Source: Oppiella nova
Lineage: Eukaryota; Arthropoda; Arachnida; Sarcoptiformes; Oppiidae
NCBI GenBank assembly: GCA_905397405.1
Contig: CAJPVJ010000418.1
Span: 1-25,814, forward strand
Length of the DNA stretch: 25,814 bases
Reading direction: 5' to 3'
Position numbers and translations under genes: made by a program. Of the stretch, positions 1 to 11,451 are shown piece after piece; position 1 is the first letter of the stretch, and the number at the start of each line of letters is the position of its first letter. The notes beneath the pieces were generated by a model. That model was not told the origin of the DNA. It made no database searches and saw only the letters and a list, made by a program, of their open reading frames with translations.

Positions 1-377
1 ACACCAAAGTACACTAAAGTCTAATGTATTTTCAATGAGATTTTTGGGAAATTCCTTGTAAATATTCAACATTGAATATCTTTGTGATCCGTCAAGATAA
101 AAATATGATCTTATATACCCAGAAATTTGTCATTTATTCTAGTTTTTGAATCTCAAGTCAGATTTGAAATCCAATTCTGCGTTCAAGAGATATAAGTTAA
201 AAACCGTTACCAGTTTTGCTTGAATATGAGTGTAAATTTATATTAATACTGTTGTTATAATTAGTATTATTATAACATTATTGTAAAATAGACTAATACC
301 TATTGCTATGATTCTCAGTGCCAGTCCGGCGTCACACTAGTTGTGACAAAACATTGAGTATAATGAGTATAAATAAT
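1..377. other. 5' flank of receptor copy A, no gene seen
   Basis: No supportable coding region is visible. The sequence is AT-rich. From about 341 onward it aligns with the region upstream of copy B (from about 13305), so the left edge of the receptor duplication lies near 341; bases 1-340 have no counterpart in the window. Confidence 0.6.
368..374 (+). promoter_or_regulatory. TATA-like motif upstream of receptor copy A
   Basis: TATAAAT lies in a block conserved with copy B, whose matching motif is at 13330-13336. In copy B it sits about 170 bp before the start codon, a reasonable core-promoter distance. In copy A a MITE inserted 11 bp downstream pushes it to about 370 bp from the start. Motif and conservation are seen; promoter function is inferred. 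Confidence 0.35.
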
Positions 378-385
378 GTTAAATT

Positions 386-574
386 GGGAACTCACCCAAA
401 AAGCCTAAAACATAAAAGGCCTAAACTCAAATAACTAACTGACCATTTGGTATTTGACTTTATTTAGGTTAGGATAGGTTTGGTTTGGTTAAAACAATAT
501 ATTCTGCTTATAAGATTAAAAATATGTCAACTGGTCAGTTAGTTATTTGAGTTTGGGCCTTTTCGGGTCGAACC
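386..574 (+). mobile_element. hAT-like MITE, copy 1 (189 bp, 8-bp target duplication)
   Basis: The element is flanked by perfect 8-bp direct repeats GTTAAATT at 378-385 and 575-582. It has imperfect terminal inverted repeats (GGGAACTCACCC at the left, GGGTCGAACC at the right) and long subterminal arms around TAACTGACCA. Two relatives occur in the window, near 7512-7676 and at 21640-21828. An 8-bp target duplication is typical of hAT-superfamily elements. It has no coding capacity. The matching site upstream of copy B is empty, so it arrived after the receptor duplication. Confidence 0.8.
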
Positions 575-742
575 GTTAAATTGATAGTTTCGTAACTAAT
601 GTTGCTCGGACTTGCACTTTGAGAATAATAGTCCTATAGTCGTGATGCAAATATTAATACATGTAACATTACTAATTTTCCTAGATTTAATTTTTAAGAA
701 TACCAGTTGAATAGCCTTCAATATTGGCAATTTATTTCAATA

Positions 743-3700
743 ATGAATAATGTGCTTTGGATTCATTTAATAATATTAACATGTATAATGTGTAATATAC
801 ATTCTCCGATAACAACCTTATCAACGAACAACTCAACAACAAAATACATTAAAATTGAAAAATACTTCACCGATTTAAATAGTATTGTCATTAATTATTC
901 CAATGGAGAGTTAATTGTGTGTGGTACAAATCATATATCCCGTATCAACGCACAAGATTTAAGTGTTTTGGAATCATATACTACTAATCCGGATCCAAAT
1001 GATTATCATAGCACAATTCTGGCATTAAATTACGATGACCCTGATCAGCCAGGATTATTGGCATGTCGTTGTACTAATCGCCATATATGTTATTACTTTA
1101 ACAACGCGTCGGATTTGACAAATACAGGCGTTCTCTACGATGATTTAAATGGGAATTTTAACTTATTTAGTGGAAATAATAGATATAACAATATAGCTTT
1201 CTTTTCGTCGTCCGCTAAATTTAAAAAGCACCTTTTCGTGGCAACTTCATCAGATAAACTCACTAGTGCGATTATATCGAGAAAATTATTAATCGATAAC
1301 AAGGGTAAGTTTAAAATAACAAAACTAACAAATATTTTGCAACAAAATACAGTCGTCTAAAATCGGAAAATTTAAATTAATATTACTTAAATGCTAAATC
1401 AATAAGGGTATACATATGAAAATTCCATATTTGGTAGTGTAACTTATTAAAATTATGAAATTAATTGTTTAAAATGTATACCAAATTTTATTTGTAAAAA
1501 CGTTACAAACGCATGGGAAACATGAATCTTATTGATACAGAACCACTTATTTAAGCAAGGTATGCTTACTTGTAACGCTATTTGAGAATATTATTGTTGT
1601 ATACATGTATGTGAACGAAGAGGTTGTTTGGATAGCAGTCGAGTGACTCCTGAAGTCTGGTATATCACTTGTATAACAATAATATCACTCTTTTTGGTGA
1701 CTTGATTTGGACATAAGACAAGTGCACTGTATGCAAGCTAATAAGAGACTGCAATACAGTATTGAGTTTACAATAGTCTTAAGTATAATATTTAAATTAT
1801 TATTAAACATTATATTTTCAGAGAGCAGTGCAAGTAAACATAGTTTACAAAAATAAGTGTTTTTGTGAAAATAAGATTCATATGCCCTGCTTAAACTATC
1901 AGACAGGTAAATTTTGAACAGGTAAATATCTTATACTGTAGATTAATTTTTCATTAAAGATGTATATAACAATAATCTGATAAATTTCATTATTATGTTA
2001 AAATATGTGAGACCCTATTCTGATAATATTGAAGTGAACGAGTCGTTAGGCCACCAGCCTTTAAGACCGGTGCTTTAAAATGAATGAATAATTTATGTGG
2101 CATTAAATATAACTTTTAATTTGCCACAAATACAATTAATATAACTGTGAGCTTGTTTCAATAATAATAGATACTGATAGATAATACAGTTTGAGTGCTA
2201 GCTTATATAGCTTTACAAAATATGTTCAATTATAAACATCAGTATTTTACTTACTTTTATATCCTTTATTTAATTGACATTTTACTGTTAATCAATAGTT
2301 TTGTTAATTTTTAACAGGGAATAATTTTATAAAAAAGATCGTTTTAGACTAGATTTATAAACATAAATCATCTGAATCTAGGTTGCTACAATATACAAGA
2401 ATTTATAAATATTGGAAAGATGCAAAAGTACTCGCGTCGACCTTTATATAAAAAATGTGCTACTTAAAACAAAACAAAAAATATAATTTTCTACAATTTT
2501 TATAGTCTACAAGGCACAGAAGTTATTACTTTGTATCAGCACCGGTATGTTACTAGCACCGATATAAGATGCAGTGAAAAACTATAAGAGATACAGAGTT
2601 GATCAGGGTACTATTCGAAAGAGCATAAAAATTAAAGGAAACATACCCTTGATAGATTTTCCCTAAAACGTTTAGGTTTAGCGCTGGGAGGCCGGATATC
2701 TCATTGAAACCTAATTACCATTATTTTTTAAAATAAACCAAATGAGCTAGAACAAAATTATGATATGCTAAATGTAGATAATTTAATTCTCTATCCAGAA
2801 TTTTTCAGATTTTTGCTAACTTAGAGCATAGGGAGGAAATGAAGATTTTATTGTAATATTATTGCAAGTCTCAGGGTAAATGTAACAAGCACATTGGATA
2901 GATCACGAAGAATAAACAAGGTCTGCTTTTTAATTTTTCAAATATCTCGTCAAATATCTGTTCTGAAGCATCTCAAACATTCTATTTCACCATTGATAAC
3001 TGCCTTAGACAATTACTGCATCAAATAATAAATACAAAATCTTTTCACTAAGTTAACAAAAATCTGAAAAATTATATTTTTTGTTTTGTTTTAACTAACA
3101 GTTTTTAAATAAATGTCGACGCGAGTATTTTTGCATCAATGTAATATACAATTGCATATATAATATACAATGTAATATATATATGAAAGAATTTTAACGG
3201 AATTGCTTTTATAATTAGAAATTTAATATATTTTTTGACATTTTTGAAAACTGTTTAAATTAAGGTTTTATATTGGTGAAAAATAATTCACAACAACGTG
3301 TTACTTCTATTAACAATGGATATATTATATATATTTACGGTTTTAATACTAAAGACTATGTATATTTCCTATCGATTGAATATAATGGAATAAGAGATAC
3401 AACAAAAATCACCAGGCTCTGTAGAGAAGATCAACAAATAAATTCATACGTGGAAATGCCTTTACAATGTAATTCGTCAAGTGACCTGGTTTACAAGTTT
3501 ACCAGCGCGGCGTACTTGAGCAAAATTGGCCAAGCTAACTACGGCAAGTTAGGAATAGATAATGAATCGAATGCTGAGACCTTATTTTTAGCGATGATTG
3601 CACCTAGTGAACCTAATGCACCCATAGAGGATCCAATGTCATTGATTTGTGCATTCAGTTTACGTGAAATTAACCGCGCGATGGATAATGCCATTAAAAA

Positions 3701-6700
3701 ATGTCATGGTGGCGCCGATAGTAGTACCGGGGTATATCTGATGAAACGTGGCAAAATTGCTAATTGCAATAGCATAAAGTCAGATACACTTGCCAATCAG
3801 TATTGTGGTTCAAGTATTAAACCTTATATTGGAATCAATAATCCTCTCAATGGACTATATCTTGAAAAGTGGGTTGGTAAGAAATGAACTAAGTCAAATT
3901 AGACCTTATTTTGTTAATTATAATTGTATTTTAGGCATTGAGTCTATTAGATTCCTTGCGGTCGACGTTCAAAATAATCTTACTGTTGCTGCTTTTGGCA
4001 TCGGTGATCGTGTTTATAAATTATTTCTAGATAAGCCTCCTCCATTGAACAACTATCACAAATTAATTTTCAATATTACTCTACATGAGAAGAATGGCCC
4101 AAGTTGGAAATGGGTTGGGAAAGATTGGGTATTTGATTTAAAACATGAGCGCTTATTCGTATTGGTTGGACATTGGTTAGTGAGCGTACCCTTTAAGTCA
4201 TGTCGTGATTACACTACATGTCGGAGTTGCACAACATTAAGTGATCAATTGGATTGCAAATGGTGCCCTGAGCAAAATTATTGTGCTGCAAGAGATGAGT
4301 GCCATACAAGTACTCGGATCGCTAAGATTTCTGATTGCCCCCCGGTTATATATGATTACGAACCAAAGTCTGGTCTCTATGGTAGAGGATCAACAATGAT
4401 TACCATAAAAGGCGATCATTTAGATAAATGCAGATTAATTCAATTTGCTGATATAATATGTTATTTAGTTTCGTGGAAAGTAGACAAGGTTAGATGTATT
4501 TTTACTGAGCAACACGGAGGTAATTACATTTTTAATTATACTATTTCTTAAAATTTAAAATGCAGTTTAAGTTTATATAATCAAATTTCACATTTGATAT
4601 ATGATTGACCATATTAAATAAATTATAATTCATCACTGTATAACTGCATAAGTTTATATTTTAACTAGACAAAAACTTACTAGATTTAAATAACCTTGCA
4701 GATAGATTATGGACGGAATCAAATTTGAAATATCTTTGCATTGAGCCCAAAGTGTATGGCATAACACCCGGTTTTGGTCCAATTGCTGGTGGTACTAATG
4801 TCACTATTTATGGTAATCATCTTGATCAAGGCATCGAACGAACGGTGCTATTATCGGGCATCGAATGCACTGAAGTAATATCTTACTGTTTAATTTAACC
4901 TTTTGACAATTATTTTATATTAATAGTTAGAATTTAACAAATTAACGATAAAATGCAGTTCGGGATCAACTAATTCCACTCTTGACACTCTTGACGGCAC
5001 TGTCAACGTACTAATTCCTATCTATAGTAATAGCGGGCGGGAATGCAAATTAAACTGTAGTTTACAGTTATGTGAACTGTTACTATTTTAATAAAACAAT
5101 TTAGTAAACTCGCTATGTAAACTTATGTCCCTTTTAGGTCTCTAGTGTAGTAAACGGTGTGTTAGTTGAATTTTAAGTGGTTATACAAACATAACAGTGT
5201 ACGGGGTCTGTTTAAATTCTGTTGCAAAACCACGAGTTAGTGTTACTGGGTTCCCTATAGTGGGTAATAAATCTGATATCAAAATCTATGGCCAGTGTTG
5301 GCCGGACGGATCGGGTGGTCGTATGGATTGTCAGACGCCAAACATAACTGAAATCATAAAAGAGACAAAAATAAGATCATTTACCACTGAATTGGAGTTT
5401 ATTATGGACGGTGTTGTCAGTAACGGAACCTCAGACCAACCCTATAAACTCATTTACTACCCTGATCCTACATTTAAAAGCGCTATAATTGTAGATATAA
5501 ATGAACTTGTTTTAAAAATCAATGGTCAAAATATAAGAGATAATTATACGATTGATATCCGAATTGGTGAAAATGAAGCACCATGCAATATAACCAAGAT
5601 TATTTCAATGTCAACAATGTACTGTCGAATTCAGAAAAGTAACTCATTGTTTGATATTGGTAAATCACATAAAGTCAATATAAAAGTGGGTTCAATTATA
5701 TTTAGGTTTGTACAATTTTAATGAATGTATTTTGTGTTCATAACAATTTTTGACTAATTTCTAGTCCGGGATTCATCTTATTTCAAAATTCATCAATTGA
5801 GCCAGTCAATTCATTTTTTGTAGCTTTAATTGTGATTGTTATTATAACATTAATAATATTGACTGGTCTATCCATATTAATATATATACGTAAAATGAAT
5901 GTTCACCATGATATCAAGGCAAATTCCAGTGTGAATTCATTCCAAGAAGATAACAATGGTAAATTTAAATTATAAAATTAATAATATTTAAACATAAATT
6001 ATTCGCTTAATTTCAGATCATATGTTATTATTAAATTTAAAATTAGATACAAGTGAATATCACAAAATTATTATTTAATTCATAATCAATCACTCATCGT
6101 CATTATAAAGATATTCACTTATAAAAATTGTAAAATATCCAAGTTCATTATGATTATAATTAAAATGTTATTATTCATAGATAATGACGAAACCATTGAA
6201 TTGTTACCTATTGGCAAAGTGTCTCATGAAAACATGGTTTTATTGCGATCCCATAATAAACTAGTGGGTATAGGAAATATAGAATTTGGGGAAGAAGTTG
6301 GCCATGGTCAATTTGGACAAGTTTTCAAAGCAATACTGTATATGTCAGATTTGGATACCAGGACCGAAGTTGCTGTTAAAAGTAATTGTTTAAATTTCTA
6401 CCGCATTTTCGCACAAATAGCGGCATGCTGATAAAATGTGAAATTATGAAAATACCGGTTTACCCCGCTGTTTAATATTGTGAAATTATTGTTAAAATCA
6501 ACTTAATTCTACCAAATACAACACAATTATTTAATGTAAATTATATTATGACATGCTGTAGCGTAATATAAATCACTAGATTTAAATATATATATTCACA
6601 AATATAATTAATATTGTCCTATTTCTTGACTGTTTAAAAAGTCAACATGGGAATACACAGTTAAATCATAGTTATATCTGAATTTATAAAATATATTATT

Positions 6701-8555
6701 AAGAATGCTCAATATTTCTTAGATATTGGCGTGGTAGTGAGAAAATAGTAAAGTATTTAACATTAAACAATCCAATTGTGTGAAAATCGACAGAAATTAC
6801 ATGAAATTTTTATACCACTTTATAACGGGATAACGGTAGGGAGTCATTAAGTCGTTTTTATAAAAGTGATAAAACTCGGTTATAGCGGTATGCCGCTATT
6901 TGCGCGGGAATACGGTTATATTTTTGAGTAATACTGTCCTTAATTATAGCCCTAAGGGAAGAGTCACGAACTGATACGAAAGCAATCAATCGTTTCGTTT
7001 CTGAGGGACTTTTGATGATAAACTTTCGACATAAGCACGTGTTGTCACTGATCGGTGTCTCTATAGACAGTATGGGAATGCCATGTGTTATAGTGCCGTA
7101 TATGGAGAACGGAGATGTATTGGCGTACATCCGAAATGATCAAAACAAACTCACGTTTAGGAAATTAATGCTATTAGCCATCGATATAGCTAAGGGTGAG
7201 TATACACAATAAGTTGTATTTATTATGACGAACTAAATAATTTATATCAACGATTAACAAATAGGACATTTATCTAAAATAAAAGGTGATCCGAAAAAAG
7301 ATATCAAGTTTTACATAATATAGAGTAACTTAATTAAAAATATTTTGAATAAAATTTGTAAGAAATCCATGCAATGTGTCGTCAGGTGTACGGAAAATAT
7401 ATGCGAATAACTTCATATGAAAAAGTACTTATAATCCATCAAGGAATTTATCATAGCACCGAATAACTAAACCCAAAAGAATAATGCCAAAATGGTCTGA
7501 CTAATAAAATAATATGCCCCCAAATAATAAAATTAATAACTAACTACCAATGGCTAGTTGACTTAAATTAGGATTGGTTAGGGTAGATTATGTAATGTCT
7601 ATTCCACTCGTCAAATTAAAAATGTGTTAACTGGTCAGTTAGTTATTTAAGTTTAAGTCTTTTGGCGTAGAATCCGGGATACTTATAGAATCTTTTATCT
7701 TAGACATTGTCTTTAAATAAAGTATTAATCAATTTTATATTGTTATTTAGTATAAGTTTAGTTGTATTTCTAAATATCATTCCAAATAAAACATTTGTAA
7801 ATTAATATTTTAAGCAATGAACAGGGAAAATTTATATCCGTGCTTAAGATTTCAAAATATAAATACTCTAAAAGTATTACAAAATTAATAATTTGCAATA
7901 AGCGGAATTCACTTGTTAAACTTATATACTTAAATTAACCAAATTATAATCTCCCTAAATATGTAATACCGTTTTAGGTATGGAATACCTTTCGAGTCAA
8001 AAGTATGTGCACCGGGATCTTGCGGCACGTAATTGTCTACTAGATTCGCATTTTAATGCAATTATTGGCGACTTTGGTCTATCGCGCGATGTATATGAAG
8101 CCAATGTATATGAAGCCGATGTTTACCCCAGTGACCGGAAAAATAATCTACCGGTGCGATGGATGGCACCCGAGAGCATACTGAAACGCACCTTCAGTTC
8201 AGAAACGGATGTCTGGTCCTACGGAGTGTTCGTTTGGGAACTCCTGACACGTGGTGTCACACCCTATCCAGAAGTGGACAATTGGGAAGTCTTGAAGTTC
8301 TTGCAAACCAATCGCCGTTTGTCTCGACCCATGTATTGTCCGCAAGAGTTGTATTATGTTTTACTCAACTGTTGGGCAGACGAGCCCTCAATGAGACCTT
8401 CGTTCACTCAAATTGTAAACCAAATTAGCAAGGTTATTCGCAAATTAGAGAAACCATTGACAGATTCAACAGTAAATATGAAAACATGTCATACTTATGC
8501 TAATTACCCTGTTGCTAATTTATATTATACATCTATTCAATTCAATAAAAAGTAA
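743..8555 (+). CDS. Met/Ron-like receptor tyrosine kinase, copy A (9 exons)
   Basis: Single-pass receptor tyrosine kinase. Exons by my splice reading: 743-1304, 3265-3876, 3935-4519, 4702-4874, 4927-5705, 5765-5958, 6181-6381, 6950-7195, 7978-8555; total 3930 nt, divisible by three, about 1309 residues, close to vertebrate Met length. Order: signal peptide ([13 protein letters not shown]), Sema (exons 1-3), Cys-rich PSI ([10 protein letters not shown]), IPT repeats (exons 3-5), transmembrane helix (about residues 921-946), kinase. Kinase motifs: GHGQFGQV (about 1009), VAVK lysine (about 1035), HRDLAARN (about 1129), DFG (about 1149), WMAPES. Sema-PSI-IPT also occurs in plexins, but the kinase in the same model separates them. 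Start chosen at 743 because copy B starts there; an in-frame ATG at 707 is not conserved. Odd: 5043-5169 is a plain complement of the expected exon 5 and introduces stops (first at 5089); all else is open. Confidence 0.85.
1305..3264 (+). other. Intron 1 of receptor copy A
   Basis: Donor GTAAGT at 1305, acceptor AG at 3263-3264, phase 1, giving a Gly codon across the junction. No gene is visible inside. Bases about 1488-2310 have no counterpart in the copy B intron, so they are a copy-A-specific insertion or a copy-B deletion; I could not classify them. The 3' part holds the inverted-repeat element at 2419-3137. Confidence 0.75.
2419..3137. mobile_element. Inverted-repeat element in intron 1, copy A (719 bp)
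   Basis: The ends are long inverted repeats of about 80 bp: GATGCAAAAGTACTCGCGTC at the left and its near reverse complement ending TTTTTGCATC at the right, continuing through an AAAACAAAACAAAAAATATAA stretch on the left arm. The same element, with the same ends, sits at the same place in copy B (14438-15802), so it predates the receptor duplication. No transposase ORF is visible; a non-autonomous DNA transposon is the simplest reading. Superfamily not assigned. Confidence 0.75.
5043..5169 (+). other. 127-nt plain (non-reversed) complement block in exon 5 of copy A
   Basis: Read 5'->3', every base here is the complement of the base 14347 positions downstream (19390-19516), in the same direction. 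On both sides (3722-5042 and 5170-5430) the same offset gives straight identity with 18069-19389 and 19517-19777. The block is neither reversed nor reverse-complemented. It creates in-frame stops at 5089 and 5092 and more after them. Undoing the complement makes exon 5 open. See findings. Confidence 0.97.
6399..6917. mobile_element. Inverted-repeat element filling intron 7 of copy A
   Basis: Intron 7 runs 6382-6949. Its left side carries TACCGCATTTTCGCACAAAT followed by AGCGGCATGC; its right side carries the imperfect reverse complement around 6879-6917 (GCGGTATGCCGCTATTTGCG, then GGAATACGG). The same termini bound a larger version in copy B (20757-21919). The element makes up almost the whole intron. 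No ORF is visible inside and target duplications are not clear. Confidence 0.65.
7196..7977 (+). other. Intron 8 of receptor copy A
   Basis: Donor GTGAGT after the codon for AIDIAK, acceptor TTTTAG at 7972-7977, phase 1. It is longer than the copy B counterpart (335 bp) largely because of MITE copy 2. Otherwise AT-rich with no gene seen. Confidence 0.75.
7512..7676 (+). mobile_element. hAT-like MITE, copy 2 (degenerate)
   Basis: Same family as 386-574: TAATAACTAACTACCAATGG at the left arm, CTGGTCAGTTAGTTATTT at the right arm, and the TTAGG-rich centre. The outermost ends are eroded and no target duplication was found, so the limits are approximate. It has the same orientation as copy 1 and lies in intron 8 of receptor copy A. 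Confidence 0.6.
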
Positions 8556-9879
8556 CACTGGCACTATTCGAGGTGAAACCTTGTTCTATTATTATTAATA
8601 TTACTATTATATTAATATTAAATGTATTCACTTGAATGAATTTTTTATTAAGTTGTTCAAAATTAAATACTCTCTGTATTGATTAATTTGTTAAATTTGA
8701 CCAATTAATATAAGCTATGGACAGGCATAACTAGGACAGTTTTTGCTAGATTACTTCAAAACCACAAATTCTATCTTGGTTCTGACTTCAGAATCTTATT
8801 CTCAGATAAATTATGCGTAATTTGGCATATAAATTAATATTTCTATCTTACCCTGGTATTTAGATATTTAAAGTTAAAGTTTTAAGTGGATAATTTTTGA
8901 TTTTCTCATAGAAAATATATGGCAATTTTTCAACCAATGCTTCTAACTCAGCTTATATGAAAACAACTGTATCTTGGTTAATTTATAACCGATTTTTAAT
9001 GTTGAAACATCAATTTGCGTTAAGTAAAAATGCGAATTTAATGATCTAATAAGATATTCTATTTTCATGTAAAAGTGTTTCTAACTTTTTAACCAAAAAG
9101 TCTAGAACAAAGGTGAAAGGTGCATTGGAAAGAGCCACCATTTAGTAAGTTCGGAAATAATCGGGGGGTGTTTTTTGACTGTTTCAGTTAAAATTTTAAA
9201 ATTTTGTTAATTGGGATAATAAATTATATTGTTTAAATTAGTTTCGGGTGGTTAAATGGTCAGAATTATCTCAGTGGTCATTGTTTGGGGCTCCCGAACA
9301 TTGACCGCAAAGTACCGCTCCATGGCTTACCCGATTTCCAAATGACCCAATTTAAAATATTTTTATATTTAAATAAACTCAATTAAATGTATTTATGTTC
9401 TCCCGATACAATTAAATTGAAATCTGACCAGAATTAAACTATTTCTCGTTACGCGTCAATACTTTTGTCACTCTTTTCAAAAACAGCTTTTATACTTTTG
9501 GTCACTGCGGCCAAACGGGTAAAATTATACTAACCAAACCTGGTCAGGGTCATTTTGTGTGCTTAGACCTCGTGGTCTGACCACTTATTTAAAATATATT
9601 TGATCTCCCGATTGATTTTGTCACGAAGTATGCTTGCGTCAATAATAGTGCCGTTCCGTATAGCATTGAATCTACGTGTGTTACAGCCTGTAGAACAAGG
9701 CCTGTACTCTGTATTGGAGTTGACGGAGTGATTCGGGAGTCCAGCCAAACCTTATATGCGGGAGTTGAAGTCCCGCAATGAATTGTCTGAAGGAGTGTGC
9801 GGGAGTGGGAGTGAAGTGAATGCAACTTTTCAATGGCTAGTTTATAACGCTATTGGGTTTCAGTAACGGCTTTGTGTTG
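8556..9879. other. Intergenic region after copy A, no gene seen
   Basis: AT-rich at first. Bases about 9240-9830 are somewhat richer in G and C and carry short repeated words (GGTCA/TGACC near 9260-9590; CGGGAGT repeated near 9732-9805). Small minus-strand frames near 9563-9825 have no recognised domain. It may be a decayed transposon, but I cannot show this. Confidence 0.4.
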
Positions 9880-10135
9880 ATTAATGTGTTGATCATTTGA
9901 ATTGGGTAAAAATTATATTGATTATTTTTGGTACACCTGATTGACTAATATATCTCTAAAATTAAATATTTCTTAGAGTTATGCAAACAAAATTTTTGTT
10001 TAATATAATTAATGTGTTGATCATTTGAATTGGGTAAAAATTATATTGATTATTTTTGGTACACCTGATTGACTAATATATCTCTAAAATTAAATATTTC
10101 TTAGAGTTATGCAAACAAAATTTTTGTTTAATATA
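9880..10135. repeat. Perfect tandem duplication, 2 x 128 bp
   Basis: Bases 9880-10007 are repeated exactly at 10008-10135, and identity stops at both edges. The unit is AT-rich and non-coding. Zero divergence means either a very recent duplication or an unmerged overlap between two assembled pieces. The rest of the gap, to 10629, is AT-rich and shows nothing else. Confidence 0.95.
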
Positions 10136-10629
10136 TACGCAATTATTTCGTCCTATCTATGAACTAACCATGATAAAATTATTAAACCGTATTTGTAGAA
10201 TTTTATCTTAATTATTGTCTCTAAATCATGTTTAAGTAAATTAATAATCATTAGTTATACAGCAAAAACTATACTATTATAGATAAAATTACTAATAACT
10301 GGATTTCAAAGAGAATTCAAAATGAGCGAGTATTTATTTAAGTTATTTTTAATTAACAATAAATTCTTATTGATTACAATTAAAAATTAGTAAACTTTCG
10401 TAAAATTATGTTTTAAACCTTAAATTCTTTAATTAAAAATTTAAATTTAATGTAACTAAATAGAGCTCATTATATTATGCATTAAAAGTAACATTGTATA
10501 TAAATAAAGATAAGATTGTTTATGAAAAGTATTCAATGTCGTTTATAACTGGCGATAAAAAGCGATAAATAGATAATATTAATATTGTAATATACTTTAA
10601 TAAAGTTAATTAATCTCATTAATTGTTTA

Positions 10630-11383
10630 TCAAAGGTTTGGATCCAATTTGTTTAGCAACGGATCCATAGTCTGTTGCCACACCTCAAAGCCTTTCTCAT
10701 TGACATGTAGTTTATCGACAAAGAGCTCAAACTTTTGTCTGCCATCCGGAGTCTCATAGTGTGACCACAGGTCCAGATAAAAGATAGTCTTATTGTCGGC
10801 AAACTTCTTGAGTAAAACATTAAGTCGTTTGCATTTAGAGCCGTTTGGTTGAGTTCGCGGTAAATTGGATAGTAGTATGACTTTAGTGGTCGACATTTTG
10901 GCCGTCAATTCCTGAAGAACTTCTTGCACTCCATGTGCCGCGTCTTCGACCGTATTATTCCAACCGATATTATTCGTGCCTTGAGTTTCAAATCCATAAA
11001 TAATTAGATTTTAACAAATCATTATCATTACTAACCGATCATAAGGACAGCCACTTTGGGGTTGAGTCCATCGAATTCCTTGTCTCGTATTCTGAAGATC
11101 ACATTCTCAGTCCTGTCCCCCGATATGCCGTAATTGTATGCATGTCTGGGCGCGTAATACTTGTCCCAAACAGCTTTCCCGAGGCTCTGCCAGCCCTGTG
11201 TGATGGAGTCGCCCACAAATATGATCTTCTCATCAGTTTTATGTGCGACCGTCTGATTGATGAGTTCATGGTGTCTGTCCACCAAAACTTGTCACCTCTG
11301 GCCCGGGGTTCCCACGAGATGTCTTGAGCCAAACACTGACCAAATACTAGTATCACCGCAAATATAGGCAAAACAGACAACAT
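10630..11383 (-). CDS. Secreted SGNH/GDSL hydrolase, PAF-acetylhydrolase 1b catalytic-subunit-like
   Basis: Two exons on the minus strand: 11383-11036 and 10979-10630, with a 56-bp intron (donor GTTAGT, phase 1). About 232 residues, the usual size for this family. It begins with a signal peptide (MLSVLPIFAVILVFGQCLAQ), unlike cytosolic PAFAH1B subunits, so export is likely. Catalytic blocks: GDSITQGW (nucleophile near Ser60), YGISGDRTENV (block II Gly), GTNNIG formed across the splice (block III Asn), LHVNEKGF (block V His with upstream Asp). Expected activity is hydrolysis of acetyl or short acyl esters; the substrate cannot be told. Odd: the frame breaks between DKFW and VDRHHEL near 11279-11285, where one G appears to be missing (TTTTGGTGGAC). 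This is a recent mutation or a one-base assembly error. It is divergent from the paralog at 12061. Confidence 0.85.
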
Positions 11384-11441
11384 TTTATTGTCACAACTTT
11401 TAAACTTTTTATTAATTATAAAGTTTGTAAAAATATGAATT

Positions 11442-11451
11442 CTTTTATATA
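11442..11451 (-). promoter_or_regulatory. TATA box candidate for the minus-strand SGNH hydrolase
   Basis: On the minus strand the bases read TATATAAAAG, a strong TATA-type match, about 60 bp upstream of the ATG at 11383. That leaves room for a start site 30 bp downstream and a short leader. Motif is seen; function is inferred. Confidence 0.45.

Noticed and set aside
5043-5169. An ordinary inversion or small foreign insertion
   Set aside because: The sequence matches the complement in the same direction, keeps length exactly, and does not match as a reverse complement.
743-5705. Plexin or semaphorin gene next to an unrelated kinase
   Set aside because: Exon phases run unbroken from Sema through the transmembrane helix into the kinase in both copies, and the summed length of A divides by three.
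6858-7130. Minus-strand ORF over exon 8 of copy A
   Set aside because: Antisense shadow of the conserved kinase exon.
8159-8428. Overlapping + frame inside the kinase exon
   Set aside because: Shadow of the kinase frame, which carries [11 protein letters not shown] and WMAPES.
9563-9825. Minus-strand ORFs of 61 and 78 residues
   Set aside because: Two overlapping frames, no recognised domain, no splice or family support.
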